Source: Acidobacteriota bacterium (GTDB taxonomy: Bacteria; Acidobacteriota; Vicinamibacteria; Vicinamibacterales; UBA8438). Taken from it: a stretch of DNA of 63,732 nt. Below the pieces are notes generated by a model. It was not told the DNA's origin, searched no databases, and was given only the letters and a program-made list of their open reading frames with translations. Shown one piece after another: positions 18,226 to 27,397 of the stretch (position 1 is its first letter; each line of letters begins with the position of its first letter). Where the stretch lies: positions 1-63,732 of the forward strand of contig JAPOVI010000106.1 in the NCBI GenBank assembly GCA_026708265.1, written 5' to 3'. The position numbers and the translations under genes are program-made.

Positions 18226-20433
18226 ATGATGGCGCTCATCCCCGTGACGTCGCTCGCCGCCCGGTCGCTCGCCGGCCTGCTCCTCCTGGGTGCGGTCTGC
18301 GCCGGCGCCTGCGCCGCGCGGCCGATGACGCCCGCGCGGCCGATTCCTCCGACGACGGACCAGAAGCTGGCGACCATGCTGCGCCTGGAGGACCGGCGCA
18401 TCCTGGGCGATGCACCGGCGGGTTCCCGCGGCGCCGGCGGGGCAGGCCTCGACGGCGCCGCCCCGCAGCTCATCGCCTACCTCGACGATCCCAGCTCCCG
18501 CATCCGGCGGCGCGCCGCCCTCGCCCTCGGCCGGGTGGGGCTCCCCGAAGCCGTGGAGCCGCTCGCGCGCCGTCTCGAGGCGACCGAGGCGGAGCCCGAG
18601 GTGCGGCTGATGGCGGCGTTCGCCCTGGGGCTGATCGGCGACCCCGCCGCCGCGGCTCCGCTCCGGCTCGCCCTCGAGGATCCGTCGCCGAAGGTTCGGG
18701 GGCGCGCGGCGGAGGCGCTCGGCCGCCTCGGGGACCCGTCTGCGGCCGGCGCCATCGGCGCGCTCGTCGAGCGCCACCGTTCCGCCGCCTTCGACGTCGA
18801 TCCGGAGGACGTCTCGTACCCGCTGAACGACGAGGTCGAGGCTTTTCGGCTCGGGGTCTATGCGCTGGCCCGCCTCGGGGAGTACGAGCCGCTGGCGCAG
18901 GCCATCCTCTTCGAGGACGGGCAGCCGATCCTCTGGTGGTGGCCCGTGGCCTATGCGCTGCAGCAGGTCGCGGACCCCCGCGCCTTCGACGCCCTCACCA
19001 CGCTGGCCACCATTCGCGGCTCCATCGGCGTCGCCTTCGCCGCGCGGGGGCTCGGGGCGCTCGGCGATCCGCGTGCCGTCGGGACGCTCGCGGCGCTCCT
19101 CGATCGCGACCGCCGCGACGACCGCGTCGTCGTCAGCGCCGTCCGCGCCCTCGGCGCGATCGACGATCCGGCCGCCGCGGCCGAGCTCGACCGCTTCGTG
19201 CGCATCCGCGACCTCGACCGCATGCTCCGGCTGGAGGCCATCGACGCCCTTGCGCGCCACCGCAGCGCGGCGTCGGTCCCCGTGTTCACCGAGCTCATGA
19301 CGCATTCGTGGGCGCCGCTCCGCGCCGCCTCGCTGCGCGCCCTCGCGGCCGCCGATCCCGAGGCCTTCCTGCGCATGCTGTCGGGGCTGGGGCCGGATGC
19401 GGACTGGCGCGTCCGGCGGGCCGTGGCCGAGGCCATGCGGGAGGTCGATCCCGAGGCGGCCGCCGGCCGCCTGGCCGCGATGCTCGACGACACGGACGAG
19501 CGGGTCGTGCCCAGCGTCCTGGAGGCGCTGGCCGCGGTCGGCGCGCCCGGCGTCGAGGCCGCGCTGACCGCGCACCTGGCGGCTTCCGACGTCGTGGTGC
19601 GGGCGACGGCGGCGCGCGTCATCGGTGAGCTCCGAGGTCGGCTCCGCGGCGGGTTCCGGGGCGAGCTCCGGCCGCCGGCCGGCGGCGAAGCGCTCGCCGA
19701 GGCCTATCGCGCCGGGCTGGGGGACGCGTCCTACCTCGCCCGCGCCGCCGCCCTCCGGGCGCTCGCGGCCCACGGCCTCCCGGCGGCGCGCGAGACGCTC
19801 GAGGCGGCTCTCGACGATCCCGACTGGGCGGTCCGTGTCGTGGCCGCGGAGCTGCTCGCGGACCTCGCCCCGGGCGACGGGGACTACGCGCAGGCGATCC
19901 GGCCCGCGCCGGGCGCCGGCACCGACACCGACACCGATTACGCTGCGCCCGACCTCGTGGCGCCGTCCGTTTCGCCGCGCATCTACGTCGAGACCGACCG
20001 CGGCACCATCGAGATCGAGCTGGCCGTCCTCGACGCCCCGCTCACCGCCGACAACTTCATGCGCCTCGCGCGCCGGGGCTTCTTCGACGAGCTCTCGTTC
20101 CAGCGCGTCGTGCCCAACTACGTCGTCCAGGGCGGCGACCCCCGCCACGACAACGAGGGGGGCCCGGGCTACACGCTGCGCGACGAGCTGAACGACCTGC
20201 CCTACCTGCGCGGCACGGTCGGCATGGCCCTCGACTGGCGCGACACCGGCGGGAGCCAGTTCTTCATCACCCACTCGCCGCAGCCGCACCTCGACGGCCG
20301 CTACACCGCGTTCGGCCGCGTGGTGGCCGGCATGGAGGTGGTCGACGCCCTCCTGCCCGGCGACCGCATCCGCCGCATCCTGGTGTGGGACGGCCGCCGG
20401 CCGCCGGGGGAGCGCCCCGCGGACGGCGTCTGA
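18226..20433 (+). CDS. HEAT-repeat protein fused to a cyclophilin-type peptidyl-prolyl isomerase
   Basis: 735 aa. Residues 1-30 (SLAGLLLLGAVCAGACAARP) are a signal peptide, possibly lipoprotein-type (cysteine after GAV or AGA), so export to periplasm or envelope is likely. Residues about 50-560 are tandem HEAT/armadillo-like helical repeats (ALGRVG, ALGLIGDPAAAAPL, ALGALGDPRAVGTLAALL). Residues about 585-735 are a cyclophilin domain: VETDRGTIEIELAVLDAPLT, DELSFQRVVPNYVVQGGDPR, GTVGMALDWRDTGGSQFFIT, LDGRYTAFGRV. Either of two adjacent ATGs (18226, 18229) may be the start. Divergent from folC with almost no gap. A repeat scaffold that delivers clients to its own isomerase is a reasonable guess. 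Confidence 0.9.
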   Translation: MMALIPVTSLAARSLAGLLLLGAVCAGACAARPMTPARPIPPTTDQKLATMLRLEDRRILGDAPAGSRGAGGAGLDGAAPQLIAYLDDPSSRIRRRAALALGRVGLPEAVEPLARRLEATEAEPEVRLMAAFALGLIGDPAAAAPLRLALEDPSPKVRGRAAEALGRLGDPSAAGAIGALVERHRSAAFDVDPEDVSYPLNDEVEAFRLGVYALARLGEYEPLAQAILFEDGQPILWWWPVAYALQQVADPRAFDALTTLATIRGSIGVAFAARGLGALGDPRAVGTLAALLDRDRRDDRVVVSAVRALGAIDDPAAAAELDRFVRIRDLDRMLRLEAIDALARHRSAASVPVFTELMTHSWAPLRAASLRALAAADPEAFLRMLSGLGPDADWRVRRAVAEAMREVDPEAAAGRLAAMLDDTDERVVPSVLEALAAVGAPGVEAALTAHLAASDVVVRATAARVIGELRGRLRGGFRGELRPPAGGEALAEAYRAGLGDASYLARAAALRALAAHGLPAARETLEAALDDPDWAVRVVAAELLADLAPGDGDYAQAIRPAPGAGTDTDTDYAAPDLVAPSVSPRIYVETDRGTIEIELAVLDAPLTADNFMRLARRGFFDELSFQRVVPNYVVQGGDPRHDNEGGPGYTLRDELNDLPYLRGTVGMALDWRDTGGSQFFITHSPQPHLDGRYTAFGRVVAGMEVVDALLPGDRIRRILVWDGRRPPGERPADGV

Positions 20434-20442
20434 AGCGTACGT

Positions 20443-21669
20443 TCAGTCCGTCACGCTCGTGCGCAGCCGCTGCTTCGCGGCGTGGCGGGCCACCGCCAGC
20501 TCGATCACGCGGTCGAGCAACGCGGCGTAGGGGAGGCCCGACGCCTCCCACAGCTTCGCGTACATGCTGATCGTCGTGAACCCCGGGATGGTGTTCACCT
20601 CGTTCACGTAGATGCGGTCGTCGGCCGCGGCGAGCAGGAAGTCGACGCGCGCCATGCCGGCGCCCTCGACGGCCCGGAACGCCTCCGCGGCCATCTCGCG
20701 CACCGCGTCGGCCCGCGCCGCGGAGAGCCGGGCGGGGATGATCAGCTCCGAGTCGTCGCCCAGGTACTTGGCCTCGTAGTCGTAGAAGTCGCCGGCGGGG
20801 ACGATCTCGCCCGGCACCGAGACCTCCGGCGCGTCGTTCCCGAGGACCGCGCACTCGATCTCGCGCGCATCGGCCACCGCCCCCTCCACGAGCAGCTTGC
20901 GGTCGAACTCGCGCGCGCGAGCCAGCGCCCGCCGCAGCTCCTCGCGGTCTGCCGCCCTCGACACCCCGATGCTCGACCCGAGGTTGCACGGCTTGACGAA
21001 CACCGGGTAGGGGAGCGCCTCTTCGACCCGGGCCGCCACCCGCCCCGGGTCCGCGTCCCAGTCGGGCCCCGCGACCACGCAGTGGTCGACCTGCGGCAGC
21101 CCGCGCGCGGCGATCAGGGTCTTCGCCACCGCCTTGTCCATCGCGACCGCCGAGCCGAGGACGCCCGCCCCGACGTACGGCACGTTGGCGAGCTCGAGCA
21201 GCCCCTGCAGCGTCCCGTCCTCGCCGTACGGCCCGTGGACGACCGGGAAGACCACGTCGAGCGCCAGCCCCGCGACCGTGGCCGGGTGCGCGCCGTCGCC
21301 GCCCGCGCCACCCGCGCCGGCTCCGACCAGGCTGCCTGCGCCCGCGCCCCGGCCGGCGCGCTCGCGGCGGATGGTGACGATCGTGTCGCGGCGGGGATGG
21401 GCGACCAGGTGCGCCTCGACGCGCGCCTCGTCCGGGCCGGGGGCGGCGCCCTCGCCGGGCCGGCGCGCCCCTTCGATCACCGCGCGGGCGGACGACTCCA
21501 GCGGCGGGCGCTCCGGCAGCGACCAGCCGCCGCCGCGGTCGATGTGGATGGGGACCGATTCGTAGCGCGCCGGATCGAGGTGGGCGAGGACCGCGGCGGC
21601 GGATGCGACCGAAACCTCGTGCTCGCTCGAGCGGCCGCCGTAGATGACGCCGACGCGCAGGCGCTGCAC
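20443..21669 (-). CDS. ddl: D-alanine-D-alanine ligase
   Basis: Makes D-Ala-D-Ala for peptidoglycan; 408 aa, about 60-80 longer than usual. The N-terminal motif is VIYGGRSSEHEVSVASA; the ATP-grasp part shows HGPYGEDGTLQGLLE, VFVKPCNLGSSIGVSRA and VNEVNTIPGFTTISMY. The extra length is a low-complexity Gly/Ala/Arg insertion at about residues 65-115, between the first beta strands and the HGPYGEDG loop. GTG start at 21669, with a CATACT box ending 8 nt before it (leaderless pattern). The divergent tgt starts only 11 nt away. Confidence 0.96.
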   Translation of the reverse strand: MQRLRVGVIYGGRSSEHEVSVASAAAVLAHLDPARYESVPIHIDRGGGWSLPERPPLESSARAVIEGARRPGEGAAPGPDEARVEAHLVAHPRRDTIVTIRRERAGRGAGAGSLVGAGAGGAGGDGAHPATVAGLALDVVFPVVHGPYGEDGTLQGLLELANVPYVGAGVLGSAVAMDKAVAKTLIAARGLPQVDHCVVAGPDWDADPGRVAARVEEALPYPVFVKPCNLGSSIGVSRAADREELRRALARAREFDRKLLVEGAVADAREIECAVLGNDAPEVSVPGEIVPAGDFYDYEAKYLGDDSELIIPARLSAARADAVREMAAEAFRAVEGAGMARVDFLLAAADDRIYVNEVNTIPGFTTISMYAKLWEASGLPYAALLDRVIELAVARHAAKQRLRTSVTD

Positions 21670-21680
21670 AGGAAGGAAGT

Positions 21681-22874
21681 ATGTACCATACGGCAGTGTC
21701 GGCCGCGTTCGGCTTTCGCGTCACCCGCACGGACGGCCGCGCCCGCACCGGCATCCTCACCACGGCCCACGGCGCCGTCGACACGCCGGCGTTCATGCCG
21801 GTCGGCACGCAGGGGGCGGTGAAGGCGGTGACGCCGCGCGACCTGCGCGACGCCGGCGCCCGGGTGCTGCTCGCCAACACCTATCACCTGCTGCTGCGCC
21901 CCGGCGACGCGCTCGTCGCCCGGCGCGGGGGCCTGCACCGCTTCATGGGCTGGAGCGGGCCCCTCGCGACCGACAGCGGCGGCTACCAGGTGTTCAGCCT
22001 GGGCGCGCGGCGGTCCATCGACGAGGACGGGGTGTCGTTCCGTTCCCACCTCGACGGCCGCGCCGTCCGCCTGACGCCGGAGAGCGCCACCGACGTCCAG
22101 GTGCGCCTCGGCGCGGACCTCGCGATGGCGTTCGACGAGTGCACGCCGTACCCCGCCACGGCGGACGAGGCGCGCGCGTCGATGGAGCGGACGCTCCGCT
22201 GGGCGCGGCGCGCGCGGGAGCGCTTCCTGGCCTGGCGGGCGGGGCGGGCCGGCGGGGGCGAGTCGATGACGACCCCCGGCCAGGCGCAGTTCGGGGTGGT
22301 GCAGGGAGGCGTCCACCCGGGGCTGCGCGAGGTGAGCGCGCGGGAGACCGTCGCGCTCGGCTTCGACGGCTACGCCATCGGCGGGTTGAGCGTCGGCGAG
22401 CCGCCGCCGGTGCTGCACGAGACGGCGGGCCTCACGGCGGAACGGCTCCCCGCCGATCGGCCGCGCTATCTCATGGGCGTCGGCATGCCGGACGACCTCG
22501 TGGAGGCCGTGGCGCGCGGCGTCGACCTGTTCGACTGCGTGCTCCCGACCCGCAACGCCCGCAACGGCCAGCTCTTCACCCGCCGCGGCCCGCTGTCCAT
22601 CAAGGGCGCCGTCCACGCGGAGGACGATCGGCCGCCCGACCCCGAGTGCGGCTGCTACACCTGCCGGCACTTCTCGCGCGCCTACCTGCGGCACCTGTAC
22701 GTGGCCCGCGAGATGACGGCGGCCACCCTTAACACGCTGCATAACCTACACTTCTACCTTGACACCATGCGGCGGATGAGGGAAGCTATAGTTTCCGGCT
22801 CGTTCGACGTGTTCCGGCAGGCCTTCCACCGAACGTACTCCCGCCGACCGAGGCACGAGCTCCCGGGCGATTGA
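21681..22874 (+). CDS. tgt: tRNA-guanine transglycosylase
   Basis: Exchanges guanine-34 for preQ1 in GUN tRNAs (queuosine pathway); 397 aa. Catalytic regions are TDSGGYQVFSL and FDCVLPTRNARNGQLFT (nucleophile Asp), and the zinc site is CGCYTCRHFSRAYLRHLY. The ATG at 21681 has AGGAAGGA upstream. A GTG at 21696 (MSAAFGFRV...) is an alternative, 6 nt after a TACCAT box, giving a family-length N-terminus. Followed by yajC-secD-secF, the same order seen in many bacteria. Confidence 0.96.
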   Translation: MYHTAVSAAFGFRVTRTDGRARTGILTTAHGAVDTPAFMPVGTQGAVKAVTPRDLRDAGARVLLANTYHLLLRPGDALVARRGGLHRFMGWSGPLATDSGGYQVFSLGARRSIDEDGVSFRSHLDGRAVRLTPESATDVQVRLGADLAMAFDECTPYPATADEARASMERTLRWARRARERFLAWRAGRAGGGESMTTPGQAQFGVVQGGVHPGLREVSARETVALGFDGYAIGGLSVGEPPPVLHETAGLTAERLPADRPRYLMGVGMPDDLVEAVARGVDLFDCVLPTRNARNGQLFTRRGPLSIKGAVHAEDDRPPDPECGCYTCRHFSRAYLRHLYVAREMTAATLNTLHNLHFYLDTMRRMREAIVSGSFDVFRQAFHRTYSRRPRHELPGD

Positions 22875-23215
22875 TGCAGGCTTTCGACACCGCGGCCCTG
22901 TTCGCGATGGCGCAACCGGCGGGCCAGCAGCCCCTGCTGGTGCAGTTCCTCCCGTTCGCGCTCATCCTCCTCATCTTCTACTTCATCATCCTCCTGCCCA
23001 TGCGCCGGCAACGGAGGCGCGTGCAGGAGTTCCAGGGCGGCCTGAAGGTCGACGACCGGGTGGTGACGACGAGCGGCATCTACGGGACGGTCAGGAAGGT
23101 GAACGAGAAGTCCGTGCAGCTCCAGATCGCCGACAAGGTGCGCATCGAGATCTCGCGCGCGGCGATCGGCGGCTACCAGGGCAAGGATCCGGTCGTGTCG
23201 GAGTCGAACCAGTAG
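22874..23215 (+). CDS. yajC: Sec translocase accessory subunit YajC
   Basis: 113 aa inner-membrane protein that associates with SecDF-YidC. A single transmembrane helix (FLPFALILLIFYFIILLPM) is followed by the family signature RRQRRRVQEFQ and a beta-rich domain (LKVDDRVVTTSGIYGTVRKV). Its ATG shares one base with the tgt stop (TGATG). A TTG directly upstream is in frame but the ATG is preferred. Confidence 0.95.
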   Translation: MQAFDTAALFAMAQPAGQQPLLVQFLPFALILLIFYFIILLPMRRQRRRVQEFQGGLKVDDRVVTTSGIYGTVRKVNEKSVQLQIADKVRIEISRAAIGGYQGKDPVVSESNQ

Positions 23216-23224
23216 GGGTGGACC

Positions 23225-24790
23225 ATGCGCAAGAACCTGCAGTGGAAGATCCTGGCCATCCTGGCGATCGGGGTGCTGGCCGCGTGGGCGGTCTATCCGC
23301 CCGAGGAGCGCATCCGGCTCGGCCTCGACCTCGAGGGCGGCGTCCACCTCGTGATGCGCGTGCAGACGGAGGACGCGCTCCAGGTGGAGACCGAGACCGC
23401 GGCCGAGCAGCTCGGCGAGCAGCTCTCGCTGCAGGGCATCGACACCGCCACGGTGCTGCCCGAGGACTCGACGACCATCCGCATCGAAGGCGTGCCCGGA
23501 CCCCGCGACGCCGAGTTCCGCCAGCTTGCCGACGAGCGCCTCTCGGCCTCGTACAACCGCGAGTCGGGGCCGGGCGGCTCCTACATCTACCGCATGCGGG
23601 CGCCGGTGGTGCAGACGCTGCGCGAGGAGGCGGTCCGCCAGGCGCTGGAGACCATCGAGCGCCGCGTCAACGAGCTCGGCGTCGCCGAGCCCATCGTCGC
23701 CCCCCACGGGGTGGGCGGGGATCAGATCCTGGTCCAGCTCCCCGGCGTCTCCGACGTGGCCCGCGCGAAGGAGCTCATCCGCTCGACGGCGCTCCTCGAG
23801 CTCAAGCTCGTCGAGGAGGGCCCCGCGCCCAGCCGGGAGGCGCTGCTCGAGGCGCGCAACGGCGTCGTGCCGCCCGAGATGGAGGTGGTGACGCAGGTCT
23901 CCAGCCTGCTCAACCCCGGCGGCGCCGCCGAGCCGCTCTACTATCTGGTCCGCCGCGTCGCCGCCGTGACGGGGCGCGACCTGCGGAACGCGCGGCCGTC
24001 GCTGGACGAGTTCAACCAGCCGGCCGTCAGCTTCACCCTCAACCAGGAGGGCGCGCGCAAGTTCGGCGACATCAGCGGGAACAACATCGGCCGGGCGCTG
24101 GCCATCATCCTGGACGGGCAGGTGCGCTCGGCGCCGATCCTGCAGGGCCGCATCACCGACCAGGGCCAGATCACCGGCGTGACCATGCAGGAGGCGGAGG
24201 ATCTGCAGATCACGCTCCGCTCGGGCGCCCTGCCGGCCTCGCTGACCTACCTCGAGGAGCGCACCGTCGGCCCGACGCTGGGCGCCGACTCGATCCGGTC
24301 GGGGGTCACCGCGTCGCTCGCGGGGCTCGTCCTCGTCGCGCTCTTCATGCTGACCTACTACAAGCTGGCCGGCATCAACGCGGTGGTGGCCATCGGGATG
24401 AACCTCGTCATCCTGATGGGGTGCATGGCCTACATCGACGCGGTCCTGACCCTCCCCGGCATCGCCGGGCTCATCCTGACCATCGGCATCGGGGTCGACT
24501 CCAACGTGTTGATCTTCGAGCGGATCAAGGAGGAGCTGCGCTCCGCCAAGAGCGTGTCGGCGGCGGTCGCGGCCGGCTTCGACCGCGTGCTGCTGACGAT
24601 CATCGACACGCACGTCGCGTCGCTCATCGCCGCCGCGTTCCTGTTCCAGTTCGGATCGGGGCCGATCCGGGGCTTCGCCACGACGCTCTTCTTCGGCCTG
24701 GTCTCGAACATCTTCACGGCGGTGTTCGTATCCCGGACCCTGTTCGAGACGATCCTGTCGCGCCGGCGGGCGGCGACGCTGAGCATCTAG
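23225..24790 (+). CDS. secD: Protein translocase subunit SecD
   Basis: 521 aa. Works with SecF to pull exported proteins across the membrane using proton motive force. N-terminal helix (LQWKILAILAIGVLAAWAVYPP), the D1 signature RLGLDLEGGVHLVM, a large periplasmic P1 region, then five helices near the C-terminus with the SecD/SecF motifs GLILTIGIGVDSNVLIFERIK. GGGGTGG lies just before the ATG. secF starts 18 nt after the stop. Confidence 0.97.
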   Translation: MRKNLQWKILAILAIGVLAAWAVYPPEERIRLGLDLEGGVHLVMRVQTEDALQVETETAAEQLGEQLSLQGIDTATVLPEDSTTIRIEGVPGPRDAEFRQLADERLSASYNRESGPGGSYIYRMRAPVVQTLREEAVRQALETIERRVNELGVAEPIVAPHGVGGDQILVQLPGVSDVARAKELIRSTALLELKLVEEGPAPSREALLEARNGVVPPEMEVVTQVSSLLNPGGAAEPLYYLVRRVAAVTGRDLRNARPSLDEFNQPAVSFTLNQEGARKFGDISGNNIGRALAIILDGQVRSAPILQGRITDQGQITGVTMQEAEDLQITLRSGALPASLTYLEERTVGPTLGADSIRSGVTASLAGLVLVALFMLTYYKLAGINAVVAIGMNLVILMGCMAYIDAVLTLPGIAGLILTIGIGVDSNVLIFERIKEELRSAKSVSAAVAAGFDRVLLTIIDTHVASLIAAAFLFQFGSGPIRGFATTLFFGLVSNIFTAVFVSRTLFETILSRRRAATLSI

Positions 24791-24808
24791 GAGTCTCCGC
24801 CGTTCGTC

Positions 24809-25810
24809 ATGCCTATCTTCAAGACGCCCAACTTCGACTTCCTCCGCTGGCGCTGGCACGCCTTCGGGGTCTCGGCGCTGATCATCGCCGCCGGCGTGGC
24901 CGTGCTGGTCGTGCGCGGCGGGCTGCCCCTCGGGCTCGACTTCTCGGGCGGAACCCAGATCATCGTGGAGTTCGAGCAGCCGGCGGGCGAGGGCGCCGTG
25001 CGGCAGGCCCTCGACGCCATCGAGGAGAAGGTCGTCCAGCAGTACGGCGACGCGGCGGACAACGCCATCCTGGTGCGTCTGCCGCAGGCCGGGCCCGAGG
25101 TGGGAACCAGCCTCGAGGAGGGCGCCACGGCCGTCGTCGGCGCCCTGCGCGAGAGCGACCTCGGGGAGTTCGAGATCATCGGGCAGGAGCTCGTCGGCCC
25201 GGTCATCGGCGAGGAGCTCCGGCAGCGCGGGATCAACGCGTTCGTCTTCGCGATGATCGGCATCCTGATCTACATCAGCCTCCGCTTCCGCTTCAGCTTC
25301 GCGGTCGGCGCGGTGGTGGCGGTCGCGCACGACATCCTCGTCACGGTGTCGATGCTCACGTTCCTGGGCTACGACCTGTCGCTGAACGTCGTGGCCGCGA
25401 TGCTCACCATCACCGGCTACTCGGTGAACGACTCGATCGTCATCTTCGACCGCGTCCGCGAGAACCTCCGCCTCATGCGGCGCGACCAGTTCGATCAGGT
25501 CGTCAACAAGAGCATCAACCAGACGCTCGGCCGCACCATCATCACGTCGGGCACGACCGGATTCGCCGTGCTCGCCCTCTACGTCTTCGGGGGCGAGGTG
25601 CTGCGGGGGTTCGCGTTCACGATGCTCGTCGGCGTGGCCACGGGGACCTACTCGACCATCTTCATCGCCGCGACCATCGCCATTCTCATCACCCAGGGCC
25701 GGGCGGAGCGGCGCGCGCGGGCGGATGCGCTGCCCGCGGCCGGCGCCCCCGCGGCGCAACGGGCGCGCGATGCACGCCCGAAGCGCCAGCGGCGGAGGGC
25801 GCGGGCATGA
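24809..25810 (+). CDS. secF: Protein translocase subunit SecF
   Basis: 333 aa partner of SecD with six membrane helices. The signature GLPLGLDFSGGTQIIVEF follows the first helix, and the membrane motif TITGYSVNDSIVIFDRVREN is intact. The C-terminal 30 residues are Arg/Ala-rich and cytoplasmic. The uppP start lies 16 nt downstream. Confidence 0.97.
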   Translation: MPIFKTPNFDFLRWRWHAFGVSALIIAAGVAVLVVRGGLPLGLDFSGGTQIIVEFEQPAGEGAVRQALDAIEEKVVQQYGDAADNAILVRLPQAGPEVGTSLEEGATAVVGALRESDLGEFEIIGQELVGPVIGEELRQRGINAFVFAMIGILIYISLRFRFSFAVGAVVAVAHDILVTVSMLTFLGYDLSLNVVAAMLTITGYSVNDSIVIFDRVRENLRLMRRDQFDQVVNKSINQTLGRTIITSGTTGFAVLALYVFGGEVLRGFAFTMLVGVATGTYSTIFIAATIAILITQGRAERRARADALPAAGAPAAQRARDARPKRQRRRARA

Positions 25811-25826
25811 GCGTTCCCGTGCGACC

Positions 25827-26687
25827 TTGAGCGCGCTCGAGGCCGGACTGCTCGGAGTCGTCCAGGGAGTGACCGAGTTCCTCCCGATCTCCAGCTCGGC
25901 GCACCTGATTCTGGTGCGGGACCTGCTCGGATGGCGCCTCGACGACGACTTCGCGCTCGCGTTCGACGTCGCCTGCCACGTCGGCACGCTGGCCGCCATC
26001 GTCGCCTACTTCCACGCGGACCTGCGGGCGCTGGCCCGGGCCGCACTGCGTCCGGCGACCTGGTTCGAGCCCGATCGGGACGGGCGCCTGCTGTGGTCGC
26101 TGGCCGTGGCCTCGCTCCCCGTCGCTGTCGTCGGCCTGGCGGCGGCCGACGCGATTGCCGGCTCGCTGCGCACGCCCGAGGTGGCGGCGGCAAGCCTGGC
26201 CGTGGGGGCCGTCGCGATGCTGGCGGCCGAGCGCGCCGGCCGCCGTCCCCGCCGGGCGCCGGATGGTCCCGCCGCCCGCGCCTCCGACCCGGGCTCCCGC
26301 TCCGGGGCGGACGGCCCGCCGGGCTGGCTGCCGTCGCTGGGGCTCGGCATCGCGCAGGCCGCGGCGCTCGTCCCCGGCGTATCGCGCTCGGGGGCGGTGC
26401 TGACCGTCGGTATGCTGCTCGGCCTGCGCCGCGAGCCGGCCGCCCGCTTCGCGTTCCTGCTCGGGGTGCCGGCCATCCTCGGCGCCGGCGCGAAGGGGGC
26501 GTGGGACGCGATCGCGGGGAGCGCGCCGCCGGACGGGCTGGCGGCGCTCGCCGTCGGCGCCGCCGCGTCGGGGCTGGTAGGCTACGTGGCGATATTCGGG
26601 TTTCTCCGGTATGTTGCGCGGCACACGCTCGTTCCGTTCGCCTGCTACCGGATGGGCCTTGCGGCGGTGGTCCTCCTCGCGCGGTGA
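25827..26687 (+). CDS. uppP: Undecaprenyl-diphosphatase (BacA/UppP)
   Basis: Dephosphorylates undecaprenyl diphosphate to recycle the cell-wall lipid carrier; 286 aa, multi-helix membrane protein. Motifs are VVQGVTEFLPISSSAHL (catalytic region) and LVPGVSRSGAVLTVGMLLGL. The TTG at 25827 is chosen because it gives MSALEAGLLGVVQGVTEFLP, the normal start; the only upstream in-frame ATG lies well inside secF. Adjacent to sec genes and upstream of another membrane protein gene. Confidence 0.95.
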   Translation: MSALEAGLLGVVQGVTEFLPISSSAHLILVRDLLGWRLDDDFALAFDVACHVGTLAAIVAYFHADLRALARAALRPATWFEPDRDGRLLWSLAVASLPVAVVGLAAADAIAGSLRTPEVAAASLAVGAVAMLAAERAGRRPRRAPDGPAARASDPGSRSGADGPPGWLPSLGLGIAQAAALVPGVSRSGAVLTVGMLLGLRREPAARFAFLLGVPAILGAGAKGAWDAIAGSAPPDGLAALAVGAAASGLVGYVAIFGFLRYVARHTLVPFACYRMGLAAVVLLAR

Positions 26688-26717
26688 GGGGCGCCCCCGC
26701 CGCATCCGGGTGACGCG

Positions 26718-27332
26718 ATGCAGTGGCTACGTCGAAGTCTCGTCGCCGGTTTCGTGGTGACCGTGCCGCTGGTCATCAGCGTCGTGGCGTTCGTCTGGCT
26801 GTTCCAGGTGGTCGACGGCGTGATGGTTCCGGTCTACGCGCAGTGGCTGGGGCGCGAGGTTCCGGGCCTGGGCCTCGCCACGCTGCTCGTCGTCGTGCTC
26901 GTGGTCGGCGCCCTCACCACCAACGTCCTCGGGCGGCGCCTCTTCGATCGCGGGGAGGCGTATCTCCTCCGGCTGCCGGTCTTCCGGGCCGTCTACGGTC
27001 CGGTCAAGCAGCTCGTGGCGGCCTTCTCGCCGGACAACCAGCTCGGCTTCAAGCGCGTCGTGCTGGCCGACGACCCGAAGCGCGGCCTCGTCCTCGGCTT
27101 CCTGACGAAGGAGTTCAGCCTGGAGCGCGACCACGGGCTCGAGCACCTGATGGCCGTCTACGTGCCGACCAACCACATCTACTTCGGCGACATCCACATC
27201 TACCCGCGCTCCGTGGTCACGTTCCCGGACATCACGGTCCAGGAAGGGGTGCAGGTCTTCCTGACGGGCGGCATGGCGCTGTCCGAGCGGCACCACACGG
27301 CGGCCGAGCGGTTGCGGCGGACCGCGTCTTGA
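26718..27332 (+). CDS. DUF502 family membrane protein
   Basis: 204 aa. Two membrane helices (LVAGFVVTVPLVISVVAFVWLF and LATLLVVVLVVGALTTNVLG) precede a soluble domain with the family-typical PVFRAVYGPVKQLVAAF and VYVPTNHIYFGDIHIYPR. DUF502 proteins are widespread, of unknown function, often in envelope gene neighbourhoods, as here between uppP and hppA. The stop codon TGA is embedded in a TTGACA hexamer that probably serves hppA. Confidence 0.88.
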   Translation: MQWLRRSLVAGFVVTVPLVISVVAFVWLFQVVDGVMVPVYAQWLGREVPGLGLATLLVVVLVVGALTTNVLGRRLFDRGEAYLLRLPVFRAVYGPVKQLVAAFSPDNQLGFKRVVLADDPKRGLVLGFLTKEFSLERDHGLEHLMAVYVPTNHIYFGDIHIYPRSVVTFPDITVQEGVQVFLTGGMALSERHHTAAERLRRTAS

Positions 27333-27358
27333 CACGTTTCCGGGGCGTCGGTTAGGGT
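27329..27358 (+). promoter_or_regulatory. Probable hppA promoter overlapping the preceding stop codon
   Basis: TTGACA at 27329-27334 and TAGGGT at 27353-27358 with an 18-nt spacer. The TGA of the DUF502 gene (27330-27332) is part of the -35 box. The predicted transcript has a leader of about 35 nt containing GGAGGGAG before hppA. Confidence 0.5.
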
Positions 27359-27397
27359 GCGGGGTTTGGCCGCCGTCTGGAGGGAGTGCACCGGGCA

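Noticed and set aside
16642..20289. Open frame of 1215 codons on the minus strand
   Set aside because: Shadow of folC (shifted frame) and antisense of the HEAT-cyclophilin gene; no domain recognised.
22754..25999. Open frame of 1081 codons on the minus strand
   Set aside because: Antisense of yajC-secD-secF; Asp/His/Arg-rich with no motif.
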